A stretch of 64,000 bases of DNA, from NCBI GenBank assembly GCA_944380515.1, contig CALWHT010000025.1:62001-126000 (forward strand), written 5' to 3'. Numbering within the stretch: the stretch's first letter is position 1; each line of letters opens with the position of its first letter. This document shows positions 16,454-25,407 of this stretch, piece after piece. The notes under the pieces are model-generated. The model saw nothing but the letters and a program-made list of their open reading frames with translations, was not told where the DNA came from and searched no databases. This DNA is from an uncultured Roseburia sp. (GTDB taxonomy: Bacteria; Bacillota; Clostridia; Lachnospirales; Lachnospiraceae). The position numbers and the translations under genes are program-made.

Positions 16454-16466
16454 GTGTATTATACAC
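16454..16466. promoter_or_regulatory. Palindrome GTGTATTATACAC upstream of the prpC-prkC genes
   Basis: A perfect 13-bp odd palindrome (GTGTA-TTA-TACAC) lies in the 239-bp gap after the cassette. It may be an operator or part of a promoter; on the minus strand it contains TATAAT. Confidence 0.35.
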
Positions 16467-16587
16467 TCCTCCATTTATTATAGCGTGTTGTATTTTTAGG
16501 GGAGAGAAGAGGTACAGAAGGAACGGACGCTTCCCCGATGAGGGAGACGGGCCTAAGAAACATACAGAAAGGCAGGAAGTGGATGAG

Positions 16588-17334
16588 ATGAAGACGTTTT
16601 CCATGACGCATGTCGGACAGCGGCGGGAAATGAATCAGGATTATATGTATACGTCGGAAACTGCGGTCGGAAATCTGCCGAATCTTTTCCTGGTGGCTGA
16701 CGGCATGGGCGGTCATGCCGCCGGAGATTATGCTTCCAGATTTACCGTTGAAAAGCTCGTAGAATTGATTTCCCGTTCTGCCCAAAAGGAACCCGTGGCA
16801 GTGATGAAGGAAGCGGTGGCGGAAGTGAACCGCCTGCTGCTGGCGGAGGCGGACGCGGACGCGTCAAAGGCCGGGATGGGGACTACGATTGTTGCGGCTA
16901 CGGTGCAGGGACACAGCCTGATTGCGGCGAATGTCGGGGACAGCCGTTTATATGTGATTAATAGTGAGGGCATTACTCAGATTACGAGGGATCATTCCCT
17001 CGTGGAGGAGATGGTGCGTCTGGGGGAGATGAATAAGGAGGACGCCAAAGACCATCCGGATAAGAATATTATTACCCGGGCGATCGGCGTGTTTCCGGAG
17101 GTCTCCGCCGATTTCTTTGAAATCGGTTTAAATCCGGGAGACATCATACTGATGTGCTCCGACGGTCTCACCAACATGATTGAGGACGAGGAGATTCGGC
17201 GCATTGTGCTCGGTCAGAGGGATATTGTGGAGAAAGCAGAAAAATTAGTGGAAGCTGCCAATCGAAATGGTGGTAAGGATAATATTACAGTGGTATTGAT
17301 AGAACCATTTTCTGATGAGGTGAAAGAATGTTGA
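16588..17334 (+). CDS. prpC: PP2C-type Ser/Thr protein phosphatase (PrpC/Stp)
   Basis: The 248-residue metal-dependent phosphatase reverses PrkC phosphorylation. Motifs: GQRREMNQD (metal Asp), FLVADGMGGHAAGDYAS, GMGTTIVAA, NVGDSRLYVI, TRDHSLVEEMV, LMCSDGLTNMI and KDNITVVLI, all intact. A GTG at 16579 in the same frame is an alternative start; ATG 16588 was preferred. It overlaps prkC by 7 nt, so the phosphatase and kinase are translationally coupled. Confidence 0.93.
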   Translation: MKTFSMTHVGQRREMNQDYMYTSETAVGNLPNLFLVADGMGGHAAGDYASRFTVEKLVELISRSAQKEPVAVMKEAVAEVNRLLLAEADADASKAGMGTTIVAATVQGHSLIAANVGDSRLYVINSEGITQITRDHSLVEEMVRLGEMNKEDAKDHPDKNIITRAIGVFPEVSADFFEIGLNPGDIILMCSDGLTNMIEDEEIRRIVLGQRDIVEKAEKLVEAANRNGGKDNITVVLIEPFSDEVKEC

Positions 17335-19409
17335 CAGAAGGAATGTGCATAGCGGACCGCTATGAAATCATAGGAAAAGTAGGCGCCGGCGGAATGTCAG
17401 ACGTGTATAAGGCAAAGGACCTGATACTCGGCAGATTCGTCGCGGTCAAGGTGTTAAAGCCGGAGTTTTCCGAGGACATCAATTTTGTTACAAAGTTCCG
17501 TACGGAGGCGCAGTCGGCCGCGGGACTGGAACATTCAAACATCGTGAACATCTATGACGTAGGCAGCGAAAACGGCATACATTACATTGTCATGGAGTAT
17601 GTAGAGGGAATTACGTTAAAGACCTATATTGAGAAAAAGGGGCAGCTCTCCTACAAGGAGGCGGTCAGCATTGCGATTCAGGTCGGAAGGGGCATTGAGG
17701 CAGCCCACAACAAGAATATTGTACATCGTGACATTAAACCGCAGAACATTATGATTTCCACGGAGGGAAAGGTGAAGGTCACGGATTTCGGCATTGCCAG
17801 AGCCGCTACCTCCAATACGATTAGCTCCGACGTTATGGGCTCGGTGCACTATTCCTCACCGGAACAGGCGAGAAACGGATTTGTGGACGGAAAGAGCGAC
17901 ATCTATTCGCTGGGTATTGTAATGTATGAGATGGTGACGGGGCGTGTGCCGTTTGACGGAGATACCACGGTGGCTGTTGCCATTCAGCATCTGCAGGAGG
18001 AGATGGTGCCGCCCAGCGCCTATGCGCCGAATCTTCCGATCAGCATGGAAAAAATCATCTTAAAGTGTACGCAGAAAAACCCGGACCGCAGATATGAGTC
18101 TATGACGGCGCTTTTGGCAGATTTAAGAAAAGCCCTGATCAGCCCCAACGAGGATTTTGTGGTGATGGTTCCGCTGACGAATCAGGATAAGACCAGAGTC
18201 ATCGGTCAGGATGACTTAAATCAGATTAAAAAAGAGGCGGAGCATGTTTACTTCAAAAAGGAAACGTTAAAGGAGCCGGATCTCGAGGATGATGAGGATG
18301 ACGAGATGGATGACGAGGATGACGACGGAGACATTAATCCGAGGATGGAGAAGGCAATTACCATCATGGGAATTGCAGCGGCAGTCGTTATTGTCATCAT
18401 TATCATTTATCTTTTAGTGAGCTTGTTCGGCGGTGTCGGTTTTGGCGGGAACAGCTCCACCGAAACTGAGAGTACGCAGACGGAGTCACAGTCGGATGAG
18501 GATTCCGATGTGACGGACGGCGTACCGGTTCCCAGCGTTGTGGGGAAGACCTACGACGAGGCGATGGAGGAGCTTTCCAATGTATCGCTCGGTATTAAGC
18601 AGGTGGGAACGGCATCCTCGGATACTGTGGAGGAAGGACAGATTGTGAGCCAGAATCCGGAAGCGGATGAGACGGTGGAGAAGAATACGACCATTGAGGT
18701 GATCATCAGCAGCGGAAAGGGCAGTGTGGATATTCCGAATGTGGTAGGTCAGAGTGAGGCGGATGCGGTTTCCGCGCTTACGGCGGAGGGGTTTGTCAGC
18801 AATAAGACCTATTCCTACAGCTCTACCGTGGCGAGCGGTTACGTTATTTCCCAGTCGCCGGAGGGTGATTCACAGGGCAAGAAGGGGGATACCATTACGA
18901 TTGAAATCAGTCAGGGACCCGAGACTGTGACGGTGCCGGACGTTACGACGACCTATAAGTCGGAGGAGCAGGCGAGGGAGCTGTTGACGGATTTTAATGT
19001 TTCTACGAATTCTCAGTACAGTGATATGCCGGCGGGAATTGTAATCGGACAGTCACTTGATGCGGGAACACAGGCGGAGAAGGGCGCATCGATTACGATT
19101 ACGGTAAGCCTGGGACCGGAGCCTGCCGATGTTGTGACTCCGACAACCTACAGACTGAATATCAGCTTGCAGCTTCCGTCCGATACCTCAAATATTTCGG
19201 GGGCCGACATCGTGCTCTATGACGACGAGGGAAATGTGCTTGAGACGTGGGAAGGCAGGACAATCGAGGACTTCGGGACGGACGGACTGGTGCTCACCAA
19301 ATCAGGAATTCTTGCGGAAAGAGGTAAAATAGTCGTAACCTGGCTGGATTTGAACGGGGAAGACTTAAATGATCAGACCTTTGATGTGGAATTCAGAAAA
19401 GAATCATAG
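17328..19409 (+). CDS. prkC: Membrane Ser/Thr kinase with three PASTA domains
   Basis: This 693-residue protein is a penicillin-binding-and-Ser/Thr-kinase-associated sensor. The cytoplasmic kinase domain (about 1-270) has GKVGAGGMSDVYKA, VAVKVLK, IVHRDIKPQNIM and VTDFGIARA. A juxtamembrane stretch contains a very acidic run (near 322-338, mostly Asp/Glu). One membrane helix follows at about 347-367, then three extracellular PASTA repeats beginning VPSVVGKTY, IPNVVGQSEA and VPDVTTTYK. About 95 further residues after the last PASTA (starting TPTTYRLNISLQLP) form an extra Ig-like or unknown module. PASTA domains bind muropeptide/lipid II; in Bacillus the homologue triggers spore germination. It is followed by rsgA, as usual. 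Confidence 0.95.
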   Translation: MLTEGMCIADRYEIIGKVGAGGMSDVYKAKDLILGRFVAVKVLKPEFSEDINFVTKFRTEAQSAAGLEHSNIVNIYDVGSENGIHYIVMEYVEGITLKTYIEKKGQLSYKEAVSIAIQVGRGIEAAHNKNIVHRDIKPQNIMISTEGKVKVTDFGIARAATSNTISSDVMGSVHYSSPEQARNGFVDGKSDIYSLGIVMYEMVTGRVPFDGDTTVAVAIQHLQEEMVPPSAYAPNLPISMEKIILKCTQKNPDRRYESMTALLADLRKALISPNEDFVVMVPLTNQDKTRVIGQDDLNQIKKEAEHVYFKKETLKEPDLEDDEDDEMDDEDDDGDINPRMEKAITIMGIAAAVVIVIIIIYLLVSLFGGVGFGGNSSTETESTQTESQSDEDSDVTDGVPVPSVVGKTYDEAMEELSNVSLGIKQVGTASSDTVEEGQIVSQNPEADETVEKNTTIEVIISSGKGSVDIPNVVGQSEADAVSALTAEGFVSNKTYSYSSTVASGYVISQSPEGDSQGKKGDTITIEISQGPETVTVPDVTTTYKSEEQARELLTDFNVSTNSQYSDMPAGIVIGQSLDAGTQAEKGASITITVSLGPEPADVVTPTTYRLNISLQLPSDTSNISGADIVLYDDEGNVLETWEGRTIEDFGTDGLVLTKSGILAERGKIVVTWLDLNGEDLNDQTFDVEFRKES

Positions 19410-19427
19410 CGGGATACGGTTTGCAAT

Positions 19428-20306
19428 ATGCAGGGGAAGATTATCAAGGGAATTTCCGGATTTTACTACGTTCATGTGGTGGAATCCGGAATTTATGAGT
19501 GTAAGGCCAAGGGGGTGTTCCGCAGCCGGAACATCAAGCCCTTAGTGGGTGACAACGTAGAGATAGCGGTGCTGGACGAAGAGCATAAAAAAGGCAATAT
19601 CGAAGCGATTCTGCCAAGGAGCAATGAACTGGTACGCCCGGCGGTGGCGAATATCGATTTGGCGCTCATTATTTTTGCGGCGGCAAAGCCAAAACCGAAT
19701 TTCAATCTGCTGGACCGGTTTTTAATCCTGATGGAGTATCAGGAGGTTCCGGTGGCAATCTGTTTTAACAAGACGGATTTGGTTTCGGAGGAGCAGCTTC
19801 ATTCCTTTGCCGATATTTACGCGGCCTGCGGCTATCGTGTACTGCTTGCCAGCGCTGCCAGGGAAGACGGTATTGAGGAGGTGCTTGCGCTTCTTCGGGG
19901 AAAGACCACGGCGGTAGCGGGACCCTCCGGCGTGGGAAAATCCACGCTTGCAAATTGCTTACAGCCGAACGTGCGCATGGAGACGGGGGCAATCAGCAGA
20001 AAGATTGAGCGCGGCCGGCACACTACACGCCATTCGGAAATTATACCGATTTGCGGCAATACCTATATTATGGATACACCCGGTTTTTCCACGCTGGATA
20101 TTCCCGGCTTTGAAAAAGAGGATTTGCAGCGGTTTTATCCCGAATTTGCGGCGTACGAGCCGTATTGCAGGTTCCAGGGCTGCAGCCACATCAGCGAGCC
20201 GGACTGCGGGGTAAAGCAGGCACTTGCCGACGGCAAGATCAGCGGGCTGCGTTACGGGAATTATAAATTGCTGTACGAGGAATTAAAATCAGTAAAAAAA
20301 TATTAA
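19428..20306 (+). CDS. rsgA: Ribosome small-subunit GTPase RsgA
   Basis: The 292-residue circularly permuted GTPase works in late 30S maturation. It has an OB fold at the N-terminus, NKTD (G4), then GPSGVGKSTL (G1), DTPGF (G3) and a C-terminal zinc finger with CRFQGCSHISEPDC. Its length is usual. It lies 18 bp after prkC and 24 bp before rpe. Confidence 0.96.
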   Translation: MQGKIIKGISGFYYVHVVESGIYECKAKGVFRSRNIKPLVGDNVEIAVLDEEHKKGNIEAILPRSNELVRPAVANIDLALIIFAAAKPKPNFNLLDRFLILMEYQEVPVAICFNKTDLVSEEQLHSFADIYAACGYRVLLASAAREDGIEEVLALLRGKTTAVAGPSGVGKSTLANCLQPNVRMETGAISRKIERGRHTTRHSEIIPICGNTYIMDTPGFSTLDIPGFEKEDLQRFYPEFAAYEPYCRFQGCSHISEPDCGVKQALADGKISGLRYGNYKLLYEELKSVKKY

Positions 20307-20330
20307 GACACGACATGCAGGAGGAGCAGG

Positions 20331-20984
20331 ATGAATTGTTTATCGCCGTCAATCCTGTCTGCGGATTTTTGCAGACTCGGGGAACAGGTACGGGAACTGG
20401 ACGAAGCGGGAGCGCAGTATGTACACATTGACGTGATGGATGGGAGCTTCGTGCCGAGCATTTCCTTTGGGATGCCGGTTATCAGGTCGATCCGTGAATG
20501 TACGGAACGCATTTTTGACGTGCACCTGATGATAGAGGAGCCGGGGCGCTATATTTCCGAGTTTGCGGACGCCGGGGCGGATTTGATCACGGTGCATGCC
20601 GAGGCATGCCGTCATCTGGACCGGACCGTCGGACAGATTAAGGAAAAAGGGCTTCTTGCGGGCGTGGCGCTGAATCCGGCGACACCGCTTTCGGCCATTG
20701 ACTATATTTTGCCGGCAGTGGATATGGTGCTGATCATGACGGTCAATCCCGGCTTTGGCGGACAGAAGCTGATTCCGTATACCATACAGAAAGTCCGTGA
20801 TTTAAAGAAAAAAATTGACGGGCAGGGTCTTAAGACAGATATCGAAGTGGACGGCGGCATTACGCTTGAGAATGTAGCCGGGGTCATGGATGCCGGAGCC
20901 AATATCATCGTGGCGGGAAGCGCGGTGTTTTCCGGGGACGTGACAGAGAATACGGTCCGTTTCCTGAACATTATCAATTCTTAG
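20331..20984 (+). CDS. rpe: Ribulose-phosphate 3-epimerase
   Basis: The 217-residue TIM barrel interconverts ribulose-5-P and xylulose-5-P in the pentose phosphate pathway. LSPSILSADF at the start, HIDVMDGSFVP (metal His/Asp), DVHLMIEEP, MTVNPGFGGQ and EVDGGITLENV are intact. GGAGGAGCAGG precedes the ATG. It is part of the prkC-rsgA-rpe-thiN run. Confidence 0.97.
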   Translation: MNCLSPSILSADFCRLGEQVRELDEAGAQYVHIDVMDGSFVPSISFGMPVIRSIRECTERIFDVHLMIEEPGRYISEFADAGADLITVHAEACRHLDRTVGQIKEKGLLAGVALNPATPLSAIDYILPAVDMVLIMTVNPGFGGQKLIPYTIQKVRDLKKKIDGQGLKTDIEVDGGITLENVAGVMDAGANIIVAGSAVFSGDVTENTVRFLNIINS

Positions 20985-21003
20985 GGAAGGCGGCAGAGGT
21001 GAG

Positions 21004-21666
21004 ATGAATCATTTTTTTGTCATAGCCGGAGGCAGCATTGACGACAAATTTGCGCTGGGCTGTATAAAGCGGGCCTCGGGTGCAAAAATCATAGCTGCGG
21101 ATGCCGGTATGGAATTTCTTTACCGGAACAGGATTGTGCCCGATGTGATTGTGGGCGACTTTGATTCGGTGGACGGCGAGGCGTTTTCCTGGTTTGACGG
21201 TCAGGAGGGCATCGACTGGCGCCGGTTAAATCCCCAAAAGGATGACACGGACACCGAGGCCGCCGTGCACGCGGCAATGGAGCTGGGAGCAGAGCGGGTT
21301 ACGATTTTAGGCGGAACGGGCAGCCGGCTGGATCATGTGCTCGGAAATATCGAGCTGCTGGGCATCGGCCTGAAACAGGGCGTGCCGATGGAGCTTGTAG
21401 ACGCAAATAACCGCATCCGCATGGCAGATAAAAGCCTGACAATCCGCAGGGAAGAACAGTTCGGGCATTACATCTCGCTGATTCCCTATACCGTGCAGGT
21501 GGAGCATGTGACGCTGCGCGGTATGAAATATCCGCTTTCCGATTACTGTCTGAAGGGCTTTTGCACGATTGGCATCAGCAATGAGATTACGGGACCGGAG
21601 GCCGAGATTCTCTTTGACGGCGGCATCCTGCTTGTGGTGGAGTCGCGGGATGCAGAGCCGGCGTGA
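21004..21666 (+). CDS. thiN: Thiamine diphosphokinase
   Basis: The 220-residue enzyme converts thiamine to thiamine diphosphate with ATP. The segments VIAGGSIDDKF, AADAGMEFLYR, VIVGDFDSVDGE, PQKDDTDTEAAV and LGGTGSRLDHVLGN are typical of the family. The RBS AGAGGTGAG is close to the start, 19 bp after rpe. PFOR at 43.7 kb and other TPP enzymes would depend on its product. Confidence 0.93.
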   Translation: MNHFFVIAGGSIDDKFALGCIKRASGAKIIAADAGMEFLYRNRIVPDVIVGDFDSVDGEAFSWFDGQEGIDWRRLNPQKDDTDTEAAVHAAMELGAERVTILGGTGSRLDHVLGNIELLGIGLKQGVPMELVDANNRIRMADKSLTIRREEQFGHYISLIPYTVQVEHVTLRGMKYPLSDYCLKGFCTIGISNEITGPEAEILFDGGILLVVESRDAEPA

Positions 21667-21703
21667 GGGAAGCGGTGCGCGGCGCGGAAATAAGGAATCG
21701 TAA

Positions 21704-21718
21704 GGGCCGGGACGGCCC
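21704..21718. other. Small GC hairpin before ychF
   Basis: GGGCCG-3 nt-CGGCCC is a perfect 6-bp stem in the 86-bp thiN-ychF gap, without a T run. It may mark the end of the thiN transcript or protect the ychF 5' end. Confidence 0.3.
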
Positions 21719-21752
21719 ATAGAGAAAGGAATTCTTAGGAGGAAAAACGGAA

Positions 21753-22853
21753 ATGAAATTAGGAATCGTTGGACTCCCCAACGTGGGAAAGAGTACATTG
21801 TTTAATTCGCTGACAAAGGCCGGAGCGGAGTCGGCAAACTATCCGTTCTGTACGATTGACCCGAATGTGGGGATTGTGGCGGTGCCGGACGAGCGGCTCA
21901 AAAAGCTTGGGGATATGTACCACTCTAAAAAGGTGACGCCGGCAGTGATTGAGTTTGTCGATATTGCGGGACTTGTAAAGGGAGCCAGCAAGGGCGAGGG
22001 ACTCGGCAACCAGTTTCTTGCGAATATCCGGGAGGTGGATGCCATCGTTCATGTGGTACGGTGCTTTGAGGATACCAATGTGGTTCATGTGGACGGGAGT
22101 GTTGACCCTGCAAGGGATATCGAGACCATCAATCTGGAGCTGATTTTTTCCGACATCGAAATTTTGGAGCGCAGGATTGCAAAGGTGGCAAAGCAGGCGC
22201 GCATGGATAAGACCTTCGCAAAGGAGCTGGAACTTCTGGAGGCCGTAAGAGCGCACCTCGAAGGAGGAAACCTTGCCAAAACATTTGAGGTGCCCGACGA
22301 TGAGGACGACGAGGAGTGGTTTAAATCCTACAACCTTTTGACGGCAAAGCCTGTCATCTACGCGGCGAATGTGGCCGAGTCCGACCTTGCGGACGACGGT
22401 GCGTCCAATCCGCACGTGGCGGCGGTACGGGAGCGCGCGGCAGCGGAAAACAGCGAGGTCTTTGTGATTTGCGCGCAGATAGAGCAGGAAATCGCGGAGC
22501 TTGACGATGACGAGAAGGCCATGTTTCTGGAGGAACTCGGGTTAAAGGAATCCGGACTGGAAAAGCTGATAAAGGCAAGCTACAGCCTTTTGGGATTAAT
22601 CAGCTATCTGACCGCCGGGGAAGATGAGACCCGTGCATGGACGATAAAAAAAGGCACAAAGGCACCGCAGGCGGCGGGAAAAATCCATTCCGATTTCGAG
22701 CGGGGCTTTATCCGCGCCGAGGTTGTCAATTATCAGGACCTTCTGGACTGCGGAAGCCTTTCTGCCGCAAAGGAGAAGGGAATTGTCGGCCTGGAAGGAA
22801 AAGAATATGTCGTTAAGGACGGAGATGTGATTTTGTTCCGATTTAATGTATAA
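21753..22853 (+). CDS. ychF: Redox-regulated ATPase/GTPase YchF (Obg family)
   Basis: The 366-residue protein of universal family OLA1/YchF binds ribosomes and prefers ATP. G1 LPNVGKSTLFNSLT, G3 DIAGLVKGASKGEG, a coiled-coil insertion (about 125-200), a specificity loop reading AANVAESDLADD (the family's NxxE in place of NKxD) and a C-terminal TGS domain (AWTIKKGTKAPQAAGKIHSDF) are present. AGGAGG precedes the start by a good distance. Confidence 0.97.
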   Translation: MKLGIVGLPNVGKSTLFNSLTKAGAESANYPFCTIDPNVGIVAVPDERLKKLGDMYHSKKVTPAVIEFVDIAGLVKGASKGEGLGNQFLANIREVDAIVHVVRCFEDTNVVHVDGSVDPARDIETINLELIFSDIEILERRIAKVAKQARMDKTFAKELELLEAVRAHLEGGNLAKTFEVPDDEDDEEWFKSYNLLTAKPVIYAANVAESDLADDGASNPHVAAVRERAAAENSEVFVICAQIEQEIAELDDDEKAMFLEELGLKESGLEKLIKASYSLLGLISYLTAGEDETRAWTIKKGTKAPQAAGKIHSDFERGFIRAEVVNYQDLLDCGSLSAAKEKGIVGLEGKEYVVKDGDVILFRFNV

Positions 22854-22904
22854 AACGGGGAGGTGACGCATATAGTTTCCCAAGCGAAAGTTTTGGGAAG
22901 CTGT

Positions 22905-23162
22905 ATGCGTTTTTGTGATTTTCAGAGAAAAGAAGTCATCAATGTTACGGACTGCAAATGCCTCGGTAATGTGAGGGATTTGGAATTTGACGAAAAAAAC
23001 GGCTGTATTCTTGCAATCATAGTGCCAGGTCCCGCAAAGTTTTTCGGCTGTGTGGGGCGGGAATTTGAAATATTTATTCCCTGGTGCAAGATTGTGAGAA
23101 TCGGACCTGATATAATACTTGTCGATATCGACGAGAAGGAATGTAAACACAAAGTGCAGTAA
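22905..23162 (+). CDS. YlmC/YmxH-family PRC-barrel protein (sporulation-associated)
   Basis: The 85-residue protein starts MRFCDFQRKEVINVTDCKCLG and has the compact PRC-barrel layout of the Firmicute YlmC/YmxH family: strand-turn GNVRDLEFDEKNG, then IPWCKIVRIGPDIILVDI. The family is conserved in spore-formers; its action is unknown. The frame opens at a GTG at 22863, but the extra 14 codons are not family-like and cover a hairpin (CCCAA...TTGGG, 22880-22898). ATG 22905 has GGGAAG upstream. nrdR follows after its own promoter. Confidence 0.85.
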   Translation: MRFCDFQRKEVINVTDCKCLGNVRDLEFDEKNGCILAIIVPGPAKFFGCVGREFEIFIPWCKIVRIGPDIILVDIDEKECKHKVQ

Positions 23163-23231
23163 ATTTATGATGAATCGGCACGATTTTGTGAATTTAAGGC
23201 GGAAACAGCTCAAATAGTGGAAAATCTGCGG

Positions 23232-23260
23232 TTGACATTTCGGAGAATGACAGATATACT
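23232..23260 (+). promoter_or_regulatory. Sigma-A promoter of nrdR
   Basis: A perfect TTGACA (23232-23237), 17-bp spacer and TATACT (23255-23260), 28 bp upstream of the RBS region. Confidence 0.8.
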
Positions 23261-23294
23261 GGTTAATAAGAATGTTTAAGCGGGGAGGCAATGT

Positions 23295-23747
23295 ATGAAA
23301 TGTCCATTTTGCAGCAGTGATAGCACAAGAGTCATTGATTCAAGACCGGCAGACGACAATAATTCGATTCGCCGCCGTCGGCTTTGCGATGACTGTGGGA
23401 AGCGTTTTACGACCTATGAAAAGGTAGAGACGATCCCGCTCATTGTCATCAAAAAGGACAATAACAGAGAGCAGTACGACCGCTCCAAGATTGAAGCGGG
23501 CGTTTTGCGTGCCTGCCACAAACGTCCGATTTCCATTAACCAGATTAATCAGTTGGTGGACGAGGTAGAGACGGAAATTTTTAACCTTGAGGAAAAAGAG
23601 ATTCCAAGCTCCCTCATTGGAGAGCTTGTTATGGATAAGCTGAAGGATTTGGAGGCAGTGGCATATGTGAGATTTGCCTCTGTTTACCGTGAATTTAAAG
23701 ATGTCAACACCTTTATGAGTGAATTAAAAAAAATGTTGGATAAGTAA
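23295..23747 (+). CDS. nrdR: Transcriptional repressor NrdR
   Basis: The 150-residue repressor of ribonucleotide reductase genes has an N-terminal zinc ribbon (MKCPFCSSDSTRVIDSRPAD and RRRLCDDCGKRFTTYE) that binds NrdR boxes. An ATP-cone follows (VIKKDNNREQYDRSKIEAGV) and senses ATP/dATP. Length and motifs are canonical. Confidence 0.97.
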   Translation: MKCPFCSSDSTRVIDSRPADDNNSIRRRRLCDDCGKRFTTYEKVETIPLIVIKKDNNREQYDRSKIEAGVLRACHKRPISINQINQLVDEVETEIFNLEEKEIPSSLIGELVMDKLKDLEAVAYVRFASVYREFKDVNTFMSELKKMLDK

Positions 23748-23815
23748 TCGCAGATTCTCCTGTCATGCCGCTTGTGCCGTGGACGGGCGGATTTGCGGTG
23801 AACGGGAGTTGTTGT

Positions 23816-24181
23816 ATGAATATATCAGGAATCCGCACGTTGGCGGGATTTTATGATTACAATATCAAAGAAAGAGAAGATGCGCAGCAGATAGAGGAGG
23901 CGCAGAAAAGTCTGTCGGTTCGGGAGGCTTTGGAGGAATCGGAGCAGGAAGCGGAGCCGGAGAAAATCGTACCCGGTGAGGCCGCTTGGATTTGGCCGGA
24001 GGCGAAGCGGGGGCTTGCGGGAGCCGGAAGCAACATTATCGGTCTGGATGTCAAGCGCGCGCTTTCCGATGTCAAAAAGGATGAGATACTTCAGCAGTAT
24101 CAGTATTTTATCGGTGAGGACGGAGCCGGATATGATTCGGCACGGACAAACGGCAATGAGGATTTTCCGCTGGAGGAATAA
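23816..24181 (+). CDS. Hypothetical protein of unknown function
   Basis: The 121-residue acidic, soluble protein has no signal or membrane segment. The start at 23816 (MNISGIRTLAGFYDYNIKE) has GGGAG upstream; 17 more in-frame codons to 23765 lack an RBS. The middle is a Glu-rich low-complexity stretch (about 25-50). The C-terminal part has LDVKRALSDVKKDEILQQYQ and FIGEDGA. The opening and closing segments look conserved-type while the middle looks like linker. A terminator directly follows, so it may be co-transcribed with nrdR. No function can be assigned. Confidence 0.65.
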   Translation: MNISGIRTLAGFYDYNIKEREDAQQIEEAQKSLSVREALEESEQEAEPEKIVPGEAAWIWPEAKRGLAGAGSNIIGLDVKRALSDVKKDEILQQYQYFIGEDGAGYDSARTNGNEDFPLEE

Positions 24182-24192
24182 GAATGTATGGG

Positions 24193-24218
24193 GAACCGCC
24201 TGAGAGCGGTTCTTTTTT
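24193..24218 (+). terminator. Intrinsic terminator after the hypothetical gene
   Basis: GAACCGC (24193-24199), 6-nt loop, GCGGTTC (24206-24212), then six T. Confidence 0.85.
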
Positions 24219-24322
24219 GACGGTTATCTGAAAGTATGCCTCAGGTGATTTATTGACAGGAAAAGCATAGGATGCGAAAATAGGAGAGAATAAAAATTTA
24301 CGCGACGGGAGGACAGTATGAA

Positions 24323-25369
24323 ATGAAGGAAAAAACAAAAATGATTACATTTCTAATCATTGCGTATGGAATCACTTATGTGATGGGAATTTTTATGTGG
24401 TACGGAAACAGGAAAGGATATGATTTGTCTGTATTTCCATCCGCACAAATGCTTTATCCGGCGGCAGGTGTGGCGCTTGGAGTTTTATTGACAAACAAAG
24501 GGGAGAAGAAAATTCCCAAGGGATTTTTCATAACGCTGCTTGTCACAACCTTAATTTTAATATTATTGTCACTTGCTTCTGTAGCTGCCCCGATGGAAAA
24601 TCTTGTGGTACAGGGAACCTCTGTTTCTGTATACAATCTTGTATCTCAGTATGTCCTCATTATTGGAAGCATAGTATTCTGGATTTTTCTGATTGCCGCG
24701 GGAAAAGAGAAAAGAAAGGAAGCGGGGCTGTTTTGGAAAAACGGCAAGGCATCGGCAGTTGTTGTAATTTTATTTGTTTTTCTGTATTTTCTCAGAACGC
24801 TCTTTTCCGGCTTGCTGTCGGGACTGTTAAGCGGCACAGGGGTACAGTATGTAACAGAGTGGCTTCAAATTTTTAACGAGCCGATCCTATGGATAAGTGT
24901 TGTTGTGCTGCCAATAAACTTTTTCTTTGTCGTGATCGCATTTTTCGGAGAAGAATACGGGTGGAGATATTACTTACAGCCCCTTCTTCAGAAAAAATTC
25001 GGTCTCAGATGGGGCGTCATTATCCTTGGCGTTGTATGGGGATTATGGCATGTGCCGATAGATTTATTTTATTATACGCAGACATCGGGAATACAGATGA
25101 TTTTTGCACAGCAGATCACGTGTATTACACTTGGCATTTTCTTTGCCTATGCCTATATGAAGACAGAAAATATATGGGTCCCGGTCTGCCTTCATTATTT
25201 GAATAATAATCTGATTCCGATTTTTACCGCTACATTTTCCGGGGATGTACTGGAGAATCAGGTTGTAAGCTGGGGTGATCTGCCGCTCTCACTTTTGATA
25301 AACGGAATATGCTTCGGATTTTTCCTGCTTTCGGATGTATTTAAAAGAAGGGTGGATATTTTGGAGTAA
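24323..25369 (+). CDS. CPBP-family intramembrane metalloprotease
   Basis: The 348-residue polytopic membrane protein has about eight hydrophobic segments and the CPBP/Abi signature: FFGEEYGWRYYLQP (EExxxR glutamates and arginine, about residue 213) and GVVWGLWHVPID (FxxxH-type histidine, about 242), followed by a third conserved region ending VCLHYLNNNL. Homologues cleave prenylated CAAX proteins in eukaryotes; in bacteria they are linked to bacteriocin maturation or immunity. No peptide gene was seen next to it. Composition is more AT-rich than neighbours and it stands alone after a terminator, so it could be an acquired gene. Confidence 0.88.
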   Translation: MKEKTKMITFLIIAYGITYVMGIFMWYGNRKGYDLSVFPSAQMLYPAAGVALGVLLTNKGEKKIPKGFFITLLVTTLILILLSLASVAAPMENLVVQGTSVSVYNLVSQYVLIIGSIVFWIFLIAAGKEKRKEAGLFWKNGKASAVVVILFVFLYFLRTLFSGLLSGLLSGTGVQYVTEWLQIFNEPILWISVVVLPINFFFVVIAFFGEEYGWRYYLQPLLQKKFGLRWGVIILGVVWGLWHVPIDLFYYTQTSGIQMIFAQQITCITLGIFFAYAYMKTENIWVPVCLHYLNNNLIPIFTATFSGDVLENQVVSWGDLPLSLLINGICFGFFLLSDVFKRRVDILE

Positions 25370-25407
25370 ATGTAGTAATCTATTCAGGTATGGACAGGAG
25401 GAAGTCA

